Shown here piece by piece: positions 13,627-21,032 of a DNA stretch of 21,032 bases. The first letter of the stretch is position 1. Each line of letters opens with the position of its first letter. Location of the stretch: assembly GCA_020058145.1 (NCBI GenBank), contig JAGVEP010000213.1:1-21032 (forward strand), given 5' to 3'. Origin of the DNA: Phycisphaerae bacterium. GTDB taxonomy: Bacteria > Planctomycetota > Phycisphaerae > UBA1845 > Fen-1342. The notes beneath the pieces are model-generated. The model ran no database searches, was not told the origin of the DNA, and saw only the letters and a list, made by a program, of their open reading frames with translations. The position numbers and the translations under genes are program-made.

Positions 13627-14676
13627 CTACCGCAGACGCACGCGCACCGTCGTGGGCGCAGCCACCAGACCGACTACGGCAGCACAGATAGCTCCGCCAC
13701 GCTGCAATTCGCCTATGAGTGCGTCGCACCGCTTCGCCGGTACACTGAGCAACAGCCCGCCGGAGGTTTGCGCGTCCATCAGGACGCCCGCGAGGGCCGG
13801 CTCGACCTTATCCGCAACTTCCAGCCGCTCGCCGACGAAGCTCCGGGTCGTCCTGTGCGTTCGCGTCAGCAGGCCCAGCCGGGCGAATTCCAAGGTCCGC
13901 GCCAAGAGCGGAATCTCGGCGGTTTCCAGCACGATTGTGACGTTGCTCGCCTCCACCATCTCGAACACGTGACCGACTAGCCCGTAGCCGGTGATGTCCG
14001 TGCAGGCGTTGACCCCGATCTTCACGGCGGCGTCACAACCGGGCTTGTTCAGCGCGCTCATGACGGCAATCGCCTCGGCGAGGTCCGTTTCGGGCAGCTT
14101 TCCGCTCTTGGCGGCGCTGCACAGCACTCCGCTGCCGATGGGCTTGGTCAAAACGAGCACGTCGCCCGGCTGGGCGCCGGCGTTGGTCAGAATCCGCTGC
14201 GGGTGTACGCGGCCGGTCACCGCGAGCCCGTATTTGATCTCGCTGTCGCGCACGCTGTGCCCGCCAACGATCACCGCGCCGGCCGCGCGCACGGCGTCGG
14301 CTCCGCCGCGCAGAATTTCAACCAGAATCTCCAGCGGCAGCACGTTGTCGGGAAAGCCGACGAGGTTGAGAGCGGTCAGCGGCGCGCCGCCCATGGCGTA
14401 CACGTCGCTGAGTGCGTTGGCGGCGGCGATGCGCCCGAAGGTGAACGGGTCATCGACCAGCGGCGGAAAGAAGTCGGCGGTCTGGACCAGCGCCAGGTCG
14501 TCGCTCAGGCGAAACACGCCCGCGTCGTCGCACGTGTTCGTGCCGACGAGCAGGTCGGGGTGTTGCCAGGGTTCGAGCTGACGCAGCACCTGCATCAGGC
14601 CGTCTTGCGGCAACTTGCCCGCTCAGCCCGCGCAGGAGGCGTAGTCGGTGAGGCGAATTTTTCTGGATGGCGTCAT
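13627..14676 (-). CDS. selD: Selenophosphate synthetase, selenocysteine-containing (UGA at codon 18)
   Basis: A 349-residue SelD, which makes selenophosphate from selenide and ATP for selenocysteine and selenouridine synthesis. From ATG 14676 the frame reads IRLTDYASCAG, then TGA at 14623-14625, then AGKLPQDGLMQVLRQLEP. The TGA sits exactly where SelD has its catalytic Cys or Sec (Cys17 in E. coli), followed by the conserved Lys (Lys21). Downstream motifs are all present: NTCDDAGV, TADFFPPLVDDPFTFGRIAA, ANALSDVYAMGG, GGHSVRDSEIKYG, LTKPIGSGVL, DITGYGLVGH and LMDAQTSGGLL. If TGA is read as stop, a gene finder would start at TTG 14613 and lose the active site. No clear Shine-Dalgarno precedes ATG 14676. 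The gene lies 221 bp downstream of the TonB receptor gene and converges on the RNase HII-like gene. Confidence 0.93.
14589..14625 (-). promoter_or_regulatory. Sec UGA codon with candidate bacterial SECIS hairpin
   Basis: The UGA at 14625-14623 is followed within 40 nt by two possible stem-loops. One is immediate: GCG-G-GCA pairing with UGCCGC around loop AGU, with G second in the loop. The other is GCCG / CGGC around CAAGA (14611-14599), with an outer GCA/UGC pairing. Bacterial SECIS elements place an apical loop with a G in its first two bases a short distance after UGA. Which fold forms cannot be decided by eye. Confidence 0.55.
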
Positions 14677-14681
14677 GGGAA

Positions 14682-14709
14682 TTCAGGGTTCAGGGTTCAG
14701 GATTCGGGG
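14682..14709. repeat. Four tandem 7-bp units in the selD leader
   Basis: Consecutive heptamers TTCAGGG, TTCAGGG, TTCAGGA and TTCGGGG occupy 6-33 nt upstream of the selD start (read as CCCTGAA on the coding strand). They lie where a ribosome site would be expected. The rest of the 221-bp gap to the TonB receptor gene shows no gene. Confidence 0.75.
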
Positions 14710-14897
14710 TCGTCAGCTATCAGCCTCCAATGTGAGACTCTGTTAGGGCTCCGACGGGCCACAGTTACGGGATTTTCTGCGGGCCGGCCACCGGCGGCAA
14801 CTGCGTGGCACGAGAATCGCGGCTCGCGCTGGGCCCCGGCCTGGCCGGAAAGGGCTCACGCACTGGTGGTAAGCCAATGGGGGAACGTGCCCGACGG

Positions 14898-17012
14898 CTA
14901 CTTGAAGGTCACGCGAAACTCGGCGTAGATCATGCGTGGAACTTCAGCGTCGTTGAGGAACAACGTGGCACCTTCAAAGTGGTGGGCATCGAGCAGATTG
15001 CGCACGCCGACCGCCACGCTCGCGCGCTTGTTACAGAATTCATACTCGGCGCGCAAGTCGAGCCGGCAGTAGGGATCGATCTGCTTTGTAACGAACGGGT
15101 TCCACGGGTTCGGGGCGCCGACGGCGTCAACCCAGTACGCGTGAGTAGAGAAGTGCAGGTCGCTGGTCGGGCTGTAGCGTGCTCCGAGCATGAACTTGTG
15201 CCTGGGCGGCGAGACGGACTCCGTCTCGTGCAGCGCGGCAGTCGAGTCCCAGTCCAGCTCCTGGTACGTGTAATGGCCCAGCAGCGTCAGGTGCTTGCTC
15301 AGCGCGTAGCGGGCATCCAGCTCGGCCCCGGCGATCGTGGCCCTGGCGCGGTTGTACACGTCCATACGCAGCAGCGTCGGCGGGCCCAGACGCGGGCTGA
15401 GCGTGGTCGTGTCGGAATACTCGTTCCAGAACAGGTTCAGATTCAGGTCCAAGCGGTCCCAGAAGCGGCTGCGGTAGCCTAACTCGTAAGCCAGCAGCGG
15501 TTGCGGTTTCAGGTCCTGGTGGCCGCGGGCGCGGGCCACGTCCTCCAGCATCGGGATATCGAGGAAGCGGAGCCCAGCCGGGGGCATCTGGAAGGCGCGC
15601 GACACAGCTCCGTACAAGGAATGGTCCTTGTTGAACTCATGCACCAAGGCCGCGCGCGCGCTGGGCTGGAAGCCCCCGTAGGTATCGTAGTCCACGCGGC
15701 CGCCGAGGTTCAGCAGCCAGCGTGGGGCGAACCGCCATTCATCCTGGATGTACAGGCCGACGGTGCCGCTTGTGACATAGGGCTTCGATAGCATGAAGGG
15801 GTCCGCATGGCTGCCATCCAGCAGGTCCATCCGCGTGTCGGCCCCCCAGCGGAGCGTATGGGTACTGGCGGGCTTGAACGTATGACCAAACTGGAGGGCG
15901 AGCTGCTGATAGCGATAGTCAATCTGACGCGCGCCGGGGGAGGCAGAGAAGTCGTTCACGTAACCCGTGAACTCGTATTCGTTGTCCTCGGCCACGCGAT
16001 GCGTCCACCTGCCCAACACGAAGTTGGCCTCCGACCCTGGCCGGCGACCGCGGAACCCGGTCAGCGGGCTCCGTGGGTAGGCGCCGTCTACGATGCCGCT
16101 GCCGCCGGAAAAGAGCACTGTGTCGTCGGGGCCCGCCTTGTAGATGGCGTGGACGCCCATGCGGCCTCCCTTGTAGAAGTCGTCCAGCCCTTTGAGAAAC
16201 GAGCCTCCCCGGAGAAAACCGTCACTGCCCTCGTACTCCCCGGAGACGCGTAGTCGCAGCTTCTCGTCGGCAAACGCGTAGCCCAGATGTTCCTTGTGGG
16301 TGCCGCGTGTGCCGCCTCCGCCTGCAAACGTCAGCCCGGCCTGGTCCGCCGGGTCCTTCGTAATGATGTTGATCACGCCATTGACCGCATTGGCGCCCCA
16401 GACCACTCCGGCCGGGCCACGGATGACCTCGATGCGTGCGATGTCCTCAAGCTGGAACGGCCAACTGCCCCAGAGTGTGCCGCCAAACAGCGAATCGAAG
16501 ATCTGCCGGCCGTCCACCAGCACCAGTACTTGCCGCGACACGAATCCACTGAACCCCCGGGGCGCCACCGCCGCCGCACCGTGCGTGAGATCCGCGACGT
16601 CCACACCCGGCACCAATCGCAGCGCGTCCGGCACGTTGCGCGCGCCGGACCGACGGATGTCCTCCGCAGTGATCACGCTCATGGCATAGGGCACGCTCGT
16701 GATCTTCTGTTCCCGGCGCGATGCCGTCACGACGACCGGCACTTCCATCTGCAGCAACTCGACGTCTTCGAGCTCGTGGGTCTTTGACCCTGCGACGACG
16801 GGCTGGCTGGCCGACGGCTGGGTTTCCGCCGGCGCCGCGGACGGTTCCTGCCCGCTGGCCGGCCGCGGCCAGGCTGCGGACACCAGGATCAGCATCGCGC
16901 TCCACACCGGCCTGCGTGGACGCATAAGCCAACGCCATCGGCGCGATCGGGCCGGGGTGTGCCACCCTCCGGACCAGTCCACACAGCATCGCTCTCGGCG
17001 TGTTTGGTTCAC
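14898..17012 (-). CDS. TonB-dependent outer-membrane receptor
   Basis: A 704-residue receptor. A basic N-terminus and hydrophobic segment (AMLILVSAAWPRPASGQ, about 39-55) form the signal peptide. Plug domain at about 92-220: VPVVVTASRREQKITSVPYA, DALRLVPGVDV, VLVLVDGRQIF, and IEVIRGPAGVVWGANAVNGV with VINIITK. The remainder is a 22-strand beta barrel ending in AEFRVTFK. GTG 17012 is chosen because GGGAG lies 7 nt upstream and it overlaps the preceding stop by 4 nt (GTGA); ATG 16925 would give a shorter, more ordinary signal peptide. Substrate is not evident; the plug resembles vitamin B12/siderophore receptors (BtuB/CirA-like). It is coupled to a periplasmic binding protein, and a hybrid kinase is divergent just upstream. 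Confidence 0.92.
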   Translation of the reverse strand: MNQTRRERCCVDWSGGWHTPARSRRWRWLMRPRRPVWSAMLILVSAAWPRPASGQEPSAAPAETQPSASQPVVAGSKTHELEDVELLQMEVPVVVTASRREQKITSVPYAMSVITAEDIRRSGARNVPDALRLVPGVDVADLTHGAAAVAPRGFSGFVSRQVLVLVDGRQIFDSLFGGTLWGSWPFQLEDIARIEVIRGPAGVVWGANAVNGVINIITKDPADQAGLTFAGGGGTRGTHKEHLGYAFADEKLRLRVSGEYEGSDGFLRGGSFLKGLDDFYKGGRMGVHAIYKAGPDDTVLFSGGSGIVDGAYPRSPLTGFRGRRPGSEANFVLGRWTHRVAEDNEYEFTGYVNDFSASPGARQIDYRYQQLALQFGHTFKPASTHTLRWGADTRMDLLDGSHADPFMLSKPYVTSGTVGLYIQDEWRFAPRWLLNLGGRVDYDTYGGFQPSARAALVHEFNKDHSLYGAVSRAFQMPPAGLRFLDIPMLEDVARARGHQDLKPQPLLAYELGYRSRFWDRLDLNLNLFWNEYSDTTTLSPRLGPPTLLRMDVYNRARATIAGAELDARYALSKHLTLLGHYTYQELDWDSTAALHETESVSPPRHKFMLGARYSPTSDLHFSTHAYWVDAVGAPNPWNPFVTKQIDPYCRLDLRAEYEFCNKRASVAVGVRNLLDAHHFEGATLFLNDAEVPRMIYAEFRVTFK

Positions 17013-18052
17013 GGCGATTCTCCCAGGCGCACGACCCCGCTGGTGAAGACCTGCTCATCCAAGGGTGCTTCAATCATCTCGGCCGTGTGTACGTTGACGG
17101 CGCGGCGCACGGTTTGGGGGTACCGCAGCCCAATGGCCGTCGGTGCCTTGCCGCGCACGACTTCTTCAACCACGCCCGCGGCTTGGCGGCCCACTGCGGC
17201 GCTGTCGCAGTACAGGCCGCTGAATGCGCCCGCCTTGACGACGTTCTCGGAGAACGTCCAGAGTGGTTTCTTCTGCCGGAGGCCCCACAGCAGCAAGCGC
17301 TCCACATTGGCCGAGTTGAACACTTGGGCATCTGGAATCATGAGTACGCTGTCGCAGCCCTGCCGGTCGAGTGCGTCGATCGCTTGAGGAAACTCGTCGC
17401 GATTGGCTGGAATCGTCCGCACGTCCAGCCCGCGTTTCTGGCCGGCCTCCCCCAGGCTGGCTGCCGTCTTGGCGGTCCGCGCACTGTGCAGGACTCCGAC
17501 CTTCTTCGCGCGCGGGTACGTCCGGATGATCCACTCGACCTGTTCGGTGGGATCGATGTCGCTCGAAACCCCCGCCACCCGCCGCCGCGCCGCCGAGTCG
17601 CTCGCCAGGAACGCGGCGTCGAGCGCGTTGGGAACCATGCAGAACACCACGGGCACGTCTGCGCACGTCTCCAGGGCGCGACTGGCGGCGGTCGGCCCGG
17701 CGGCCAGGAGGACCGTGGGCTTCGCGTCCGCTAGCTGTTTCAACGCCACCTGCAGGGCGGCCTCATCCCCCAGCGGAAGCTCGATGAGGTCGCATTCATG
17801 GCCTGCGGCCCGCAGCGACGTGACGGCCGCGTCGACCGCGAGGCGGTAGGGTTCCCGCGGTTCGAACACCACGCCCAGGCGTCCGGCGGTGACCTGACCA
17901 TGCACGTCAATCGAGCCGCCGAGCGCGATGAGGCCGGTCAACGCGCAGAACAGCACCCCCCGCGCGCACGGTGGCCCGCGCCGGTGCCGGCTGCCGAACA
18001 GCGACCGCCACCGCTTGATCCCGCGGCTTCTTGTACGAGCGAGCTGTTGCAA
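17009..18052 (-). CDS. ABC-type periplasmic substrate-binding protein (PF04392-like)
   Basis: A 347-residue protein of the ABC_sub_bind type (TrpX-like, two Rossmann-like lobes). An N-terminal signal (GVLFCALTGLIALGGSIDVH, about 32-51) precedes the mature part, which starts near QVTAGRLGVVFEP. Characteristic stretches are PTVLLAAGPTAASRALE, DVPVVFCMVPNAL, AGVSSDIDPTEQVEWI, KKVGVLHSARTAKTA, VLMIPDAQVFNS and PLWTFSENVVKAGAFSGLYC. The start shown is TTG 18052 with a weak ribosome site; a later GTG near residue 33 would leave too short a signal peptide. Its stop overlaps the TonB receptor start (GTGA). No permease or ATPase gene accompanies it, so it may deliver or report ligand to a sensor rather than feed an importer. 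Confidence 0.85.
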   Translation of the reverse strand: MQQLARTRSRGIKRWRSLFGSRHRRGPPCARGVLFCALTGLIALGGSIDVHGQVTAGRLGVVFEPREPYRLAVDAAVTSLRAAGHECDLIELPLGDEAALQVALKQLADAKPTVLLAAGPTAASRALETCADVPVVFCMVPNALDAAFLASDSAARRRVAGVSSDIDPTEQVEWIIRTYPRAKKVGVLHSARTAKTAASLGEAGQKRGLDVRTIPANRDEFPQAIDALDRQGCDSVLMIPDAQVFNSANVERLLLWGLRQKKPLWTFSENVVKAGAFSGLYCDSAAVGRQAAGVVEEVVRGKAPTAIGLRYPQTVRRAVNVHTAEMIEAPLDEQVFTSGVVRLGESP

Positions 18053-18081
18053 CGCGCTCTGTTATCGGCACTTCGCCCCCA

Positions 18082-18118
18082 TGTTCTGAATTCACTCGCT
18101 GGCGCTTCGTGTTCTGAA
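18082..18118. repeat. 9-bp direct repeats flanking a short palindrome-poor segment
   Basis: TGTTCTGAA occurs at 18082-18090 and again at 18110-18118, separated by 19 nt that include CTCGCTGGCGCTTCG. The pair abuts the 65-bp palindromic element that starts at 18121. Direct repeats next to a palindrome could be a duplicated insertion target or part of a composite repeat. Confidence 0.55.
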
Positions 18119-18120
18119 AC

Positions 18121-18185
18121 GGGGAGCGTCGGCGTCCCGCCGGTGCGAAGCGGCTTTTCGCACCGGCCAGAGGCCGATGCTCCCC
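18121..18185. repeat. Full-length palindromic element (family A)
   Basis: A 65-bp element folding into a two-tier hairpin: 18121-18133 pairs with 18173-18185 (12 of 13 Watson-Crick, one G-U), an internal loop of 6 nt each side, then CCGGTGCGAA (18140-18149) pairs perfectly with TTCGCACCGG (18157-18166) around a 7-nt loop. The left 29 bases recur at 4482-4510 with 2 differences. It lies in the 282-bp region between the divergent binding-protein and hybrid-kinase genes. Confidence 0.8.
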
Positions 18186-18334
18186 GTGCAAGCATAGTCC
18201 CAGGCCGAACACGTCGATATACCCGCAGGCGACGCAGGGTGCTGCCTGGGCGTTCCGTGCGCCAGACCGCGTTTGGGTCCGATCACACTACGCAGCGGCG
18301 CGCCCAACCGTCGATCAGCAAGGAACTTCCATTC

Positions 18335-20995
18335 ATGCGCGTCCCGTTGGATTTGAGAGGCCAGTCCATCGGGCTGTGCGTGGCCCTGGTTCTCACCACG
18401 GCCGGCACACTCGGGAGCGTACTCATCTGGCAGAACTACCGGAGTTCGCTGGCCGAGATGCGCCGACACGCCGTGACCGACGCGCGGGCCACCAGCCGCA
18501 TGGCTGAGGCGGCGGTGTTGCTCAACGACGGCGCAGCGCTCGACCGTGTGATCCAGGTGGCGGCGCAAAACAGCGAAGTTTTCCAAGTGCTTATCCTGAA
18601 CGTACAAGGCAGAACACTGGGGTCATTTGAACGGCCTTGCGAATCCGGTCCGTACCCTAGCGTCGAGTTTCTTGAGCTTCTTCCCCAGCCGCTGACCCGC
18701 GCATCCGTCGTGGTCCAGCAAAACGCGTGCAACCTGCTGGTCGTCGCACCCATCTGGCGTGACGACCGACAGATCGATATTGGGCTCAAAGACGAGGAGG
18801 ATTCCGCGGGCGACCCGCCGGATGCGCCGCTGGGCTTCGTCTGTCTTACCTATGGTCTGGAGAATATTCAGCGTCAGTTCGCCGAGCATGTGATCAGCAG
18901 CGTCGCCCTGGCCGCGCTCGTGATCGTCGCCGGCGTGGCGGCGACACTCGTGGGGGTGCGGCGCATCCTGCTGCCGCTGCGGAATCTGGTGCGCACGGCG
19001 CAGGCGATTGCGGCCGGGGATCGAACGCAGCGCATGCGCGCGCCAGGCGTGGGCGAGCTGGGCGAACTGGCCGGCGCCTTCAACCACATGGCCGACCGCG
19101 TCGAGACGTCCTACGCCCAGGTTGAACAGAAGGTCATCGCGCGCACCGCGGAACTGGAAGCCCAAAAACGCCAGCTCGAGCGCGAGGTCACCGAGCGGCA
19201 GCGCGCCGAGCAAGCTCTGCGCACTACCGAGCACCGCCTGCGCCAGCAGCACGCCGGCCTTGTGGAGCTGTCGCGCAGTCGGGCCGGCGCACGCGGCGAT
19301 CTGCAGGCCGCAGCGGCCGAGATCACCGCGGTGGCGGCGCGCACCCTCGAGCTCGCGCGCGTCGGGATCTGGCTGTTCACGGAAGACCGTTCCAGAATCC
19401 ATTGTCTTGATCTGTTTGATCGAGCCGAGGGCGGCCATTCTGCCGGCCTGGAACTGGAAGTCGCCTGTTACCCCGCGTACTTCCGTGCCGTCCAGGAAAG
19501 CCGCACGATCGCCGCCCACGATGCGTGTACCGATCCGCGCACGCGCGAGTTCACCGAGTCGTATCTCCGACCCCACGGCGTGAGCTCTACTCTGGATGCG
19601 CCCGTGCGCCTGGACTTGCAAACGGTGGGGCTGATTTGTTGCGAGCAGACCGGTCCGCCGCGCCGCTGGACGCTGGAAGAAGAGCAGTTCGCCGGCTCGG
19701 TGGCCGATCTGGTCGCGCTGGCGCTGGAGGCTGCTGAACGTCGCCGGGCCGAGTCGCAATTGCGCGCGGCCAAGGAGGCCGCGGAGACGGCGAACCGGGC
19801 CAAGAGCGACTTTCCGGCCAACATGAGCCACGAAATCCGCACGCCGTTGACCGCGATCCTGGGCTTCACGGAAGTCCTCCAGAACCCAGGCTTGGGGAAA
19901 GCGGAACGGGCGGACGCCGCCGCGACGATCCGCCGCAACGGCGAGCACTTACAGCAGATCATCGGGGACATCCTGGATATCTCGCGGATCGAGGCGGGCC
20001 AACTGAAGGTCGAGCACCTGACGTGCCAGGTCGCACGGGTCGTCGCGGAGGTCCAGTCGCTCATGCAGGCGCGGGCGCTCAAGAAGGGGTTGGCCTTCGA
20101 CGTTGACTACGTCGGTTTGATCCCCGAGTCGATTGAAACCGATCCGACGCGCCTGCGTCAGATCCTCATCAACCTGGTCGGGAACGCGATCAAGTTCACC
20201 GAACACGGCAGCGTCCGCTTGCGGATCAGCCTGGTTGACGGCTGCAGCGCTCCCGATATCGACCGTGAGTCTCACCTGCGCTTTGAAGTGCTCGATACGG
20301 GCATCGGCATGACCCCCGCACAGTTGGCCAGAGTTTTTCAGCCGTTTACGCAGGCGGACGAGACGACGACCCGCCGTTTTGGAGGGACGGGCCTGGGGCT
20401 CGCGATCAGTAAACGGCTGGCCGACATGCTGGGGGGCACAATCGTCGTGGACAGTGAACCGGGTAAGGGCAGTACGTTCACGGTGACCATTGCCAGCGGC
20501 GCGCTGCCGGGCGTTCGCCTCATCCAACCGAGCGAATCGCGTGCGCTGGCCGAGTTGGCGGCGCCGGCCGATCGTGGGACCGCGACGAGTCTGGCCGGCT
20601 GCCGCGTGCTGCTGGTCGAAGATGGACCGGACAATCAGCGCCTCATTGCCTTCCTGCTCAAGAAGATCGGCACCACGGTCACGGTCGTCGAGAACGGCCA
20701 ACTGGCCGTGGACGCCGCGCTCGCCGGCCGTGACCGCGGCTGCCCGTTTGACGTCATCCTGATGGACATGCAGATGCCGGTCATGGATGGGTACACGGCG
20801 ACGCGTCTGCTGCGGTCACACGGCTATGCCTACCCGATCGTCGCGCTCACGGCCCATGCCATGGATGGCGACCGCGAGAAGTGCCTGCAGGTCGGGTGTG
20901 ACGACTACGCCACGAAGCCCATCGACCGCCGCGCGCTCGTGGCCACCGTGCGGCGCCACGCGGGTGTGGTTGCGGGGGCGGGAGAACCAGCATGA
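18335..20995 (+). CDS. Membrane hybrid sensor histidine kinase (periplasmic sensor-HAMP-GAF-HisKA-HATPase-REC)
   Basis: An 886-residue kinase. TM1 at about 11-32; periplasmic domain at about 33-184 whose RMAEAAVLLNDGAALDRVIQ and VFQVLILNVQGRTLGSF resemble CHASE8 domains; TM2 at about 185-207; HAMP at 207-259; coiled coil at 262-305; GAF at about 320-468; HisKA with His499 in NMSHEIRTPL; HATPase with N box NLVGNAIKF (613-621), DTGIGM (654-659), FQPFTQAD and GGTGLGLA (683-690); REC at about 756-875 with Glu762-Asp763, phospho-acceptor Asp811 in LMDMQMPVMDG and Lys861. The residue usually Leu in the FLANMSHE motif is Pro494. ATG 18335 has AAGGA 10 nt upstream; the open frame further up crosses repeats and is not coding. 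It is divergent from the binding protein/TonB receptor pair and its stop overlaps the next gene. Confidence 0.93.
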   Translation: MRVPLDLRGQSIGLCVALVLTTAGTLGSVLIWQNYRSSLAEMRRHAVTDARATSRMAEAAVLLNDGAALDRVIQVAAQNSEVFQVLILNVQGRTLGSFERPCESGPYPSVEFLELLPQPLTRASVVVQQNACNLLVVAPIWRDDRQIDIGLKDEEDSAGDPPDAPLGFVCLTYGLENIQRQFAEHVISSVALAALVIVAGVAATLVGVRRILLPLRNLVRTAQAIAAGDRTQRMRAPGVGELGELAGAFNHMADRVETSYAQVEQKVIARTAELEAQKRQLEREVTERQRAEQALRTTEHRLRQQHAGLVELSRSRAGARGDLQAAAAEITAVAARTLELARVGIWLFTEDRSRIHCLDLFDRAEGGHSAGLELEVACYPAYFRAVQESRTIAAHDACTDPRTREFTESYLRPHGVSSTLDAPVRLDLQTVGLICCEQTGPPRRWTLEEEQFAGSVADLVALALEAAERRRAESQLRAAKEAAETANRAKSDFPANMSHEIRTPLTAILGFTEVLQNPGLGKAERADAAATIRRNGEHLQQIIGDILDISRIEAGQLKVEHLTCQVARVVAEVQSLMQARALKKGLAFDVDYVGLIPESIETDPTRLRQILINLVGNAIKFTEHGSVRLRISLVDGCSAPDIDRESHLRFEVLDTGIGMTPAQLARVFQPFTQADETTTRRFGGTGLGLAISKRLADMLGGTIVVDSEPGKGSTFTVTIASGALPGVRLIQPSESRALAELAAPADRGTATSLAGCRVLLVEDGPDNQRLIAFLLKKIGTTVTVVENGQLAVDAALAGRDRGCPFDVILMDMQMPVMDGYTATRLLRSHGYAYPIVALTAHAMDGDREKCLQVGCDDYATKPIDRRALVATVRRHAGVVAGAGEPA

Positions 20996-21032
20996 ACCCG
21001 GCAGCACCGGAACGGTGGCCCGCCGACGCGAC
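20992..21032 (+). CDS. Start of an unidentified gene coupled to the hybrid kinase
   Basis: An ATG at 20992 overlaps the kinase stop (ATGA) and has GGGAG 7 nt upstream (20980-20984). Only 13 codons (MNPAAPERWPADA) lie inside the window, so the product cannot be identified. Its coupling to a hybrid kinase makes a downstream signalling protein such as a response regulator a reasonable guess, nothing more. Confidence 0.6.
   Translation, partial: MNPAAPERWPADA

Noticed and set aside
13627..14613. selD as a 328-residue protein starting at TTG 14613
   Set aside because: It would lack the catalytic Cys/Sec and Lys; the conserved N-terminus is found upstream across an in-frame UGA.
14682..14709. CRISPR array
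   Set aside because: The units are 7 bp, directly adjacent and without spacers, and no cas genes are present.
17798..18334. N-terminal extension of the hybrid kinase from 17798
   Set aside because: It overlaps the binding-protein gene on the other strand and the palindromic repeat; the ATG at 18335 has a ribosome site and leads directly into TM1.

Overview
The window is 21 kb of GC-rich bacterial chromosome. Gene content suggests a member of the Planctomycetota or a close relative, but there is no rRNA or other decisive marker, so this is moderate-confidence inference. The supporting traits are a HEAT-repeat lipoprotein of planctomycete type, a GT-C-like membrane protein with a VDxW/IDGR layout, an unusual long RNase HII-like protein, a non-housekeeping sigma-70 factor and many short palindromic intergenic repeats. 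Bases 1-13 are identical to the end of the common Illumina adapter, so the left edge is probably an untrimmed contig end.

Layout. 15-377: tail of an inositol-monophosphatase-family gene. 480-2591: large polytopic membrane protein. 2619-3455 (minus): PPDK/PEP-synthase regulatory kinase-phosphorylase. 3655-4446: UVR-motif protein interrupted by an in-frame TAG. 4699-5697: TPR lipoprotein. 5731-8111 (minus): a translationally coupled pair, LysM-L,D-transpeptidase then MBOAT acyltransferase, acting in the cell envelope. 8279-9280: XerD-like tyrosine recombinase. 9451-10437 (minus): sigma-70 factor. 10438-10881: AT-richer divergent regulatory region. 10882-11328: HEAT lipoprotein. 11413-13554: STAS protein, MlaE-type permease and RNase HII-like protein, tightly packed. 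13569-13608: strong palindrome between convergent genes. 13627-14676 (minus): selD, itself a selenoprotein with an in-frame UGA at codon 18. 14898-18052 (minus): periplasmic binding protein overlapping a TonB-dependent receptor. 18335-20995: hybrid histidine kinase divergent from that pair, with a further overlapping gene cut by the right edge.

The two most interesting items are the Sec-encoding selD, whose start and first 21 codons are missed if UGA is read as stop, and the right-hand module of binding protein, TonB receptor and membrane hybrid kinase. That module has no transporter permease or ATPase and looks like a sensing system rather than an importer. Secondary items are a palindromic repeat read in frame inside the MBOAT gene, a 65-bp repeat in the kinase upstream region with a half-copy 13.6 kb away, the amber-interrupted UVR gene, and a perfect TATAAT placed 7 nt before an ATG, suggesting a leaderless mRNA.
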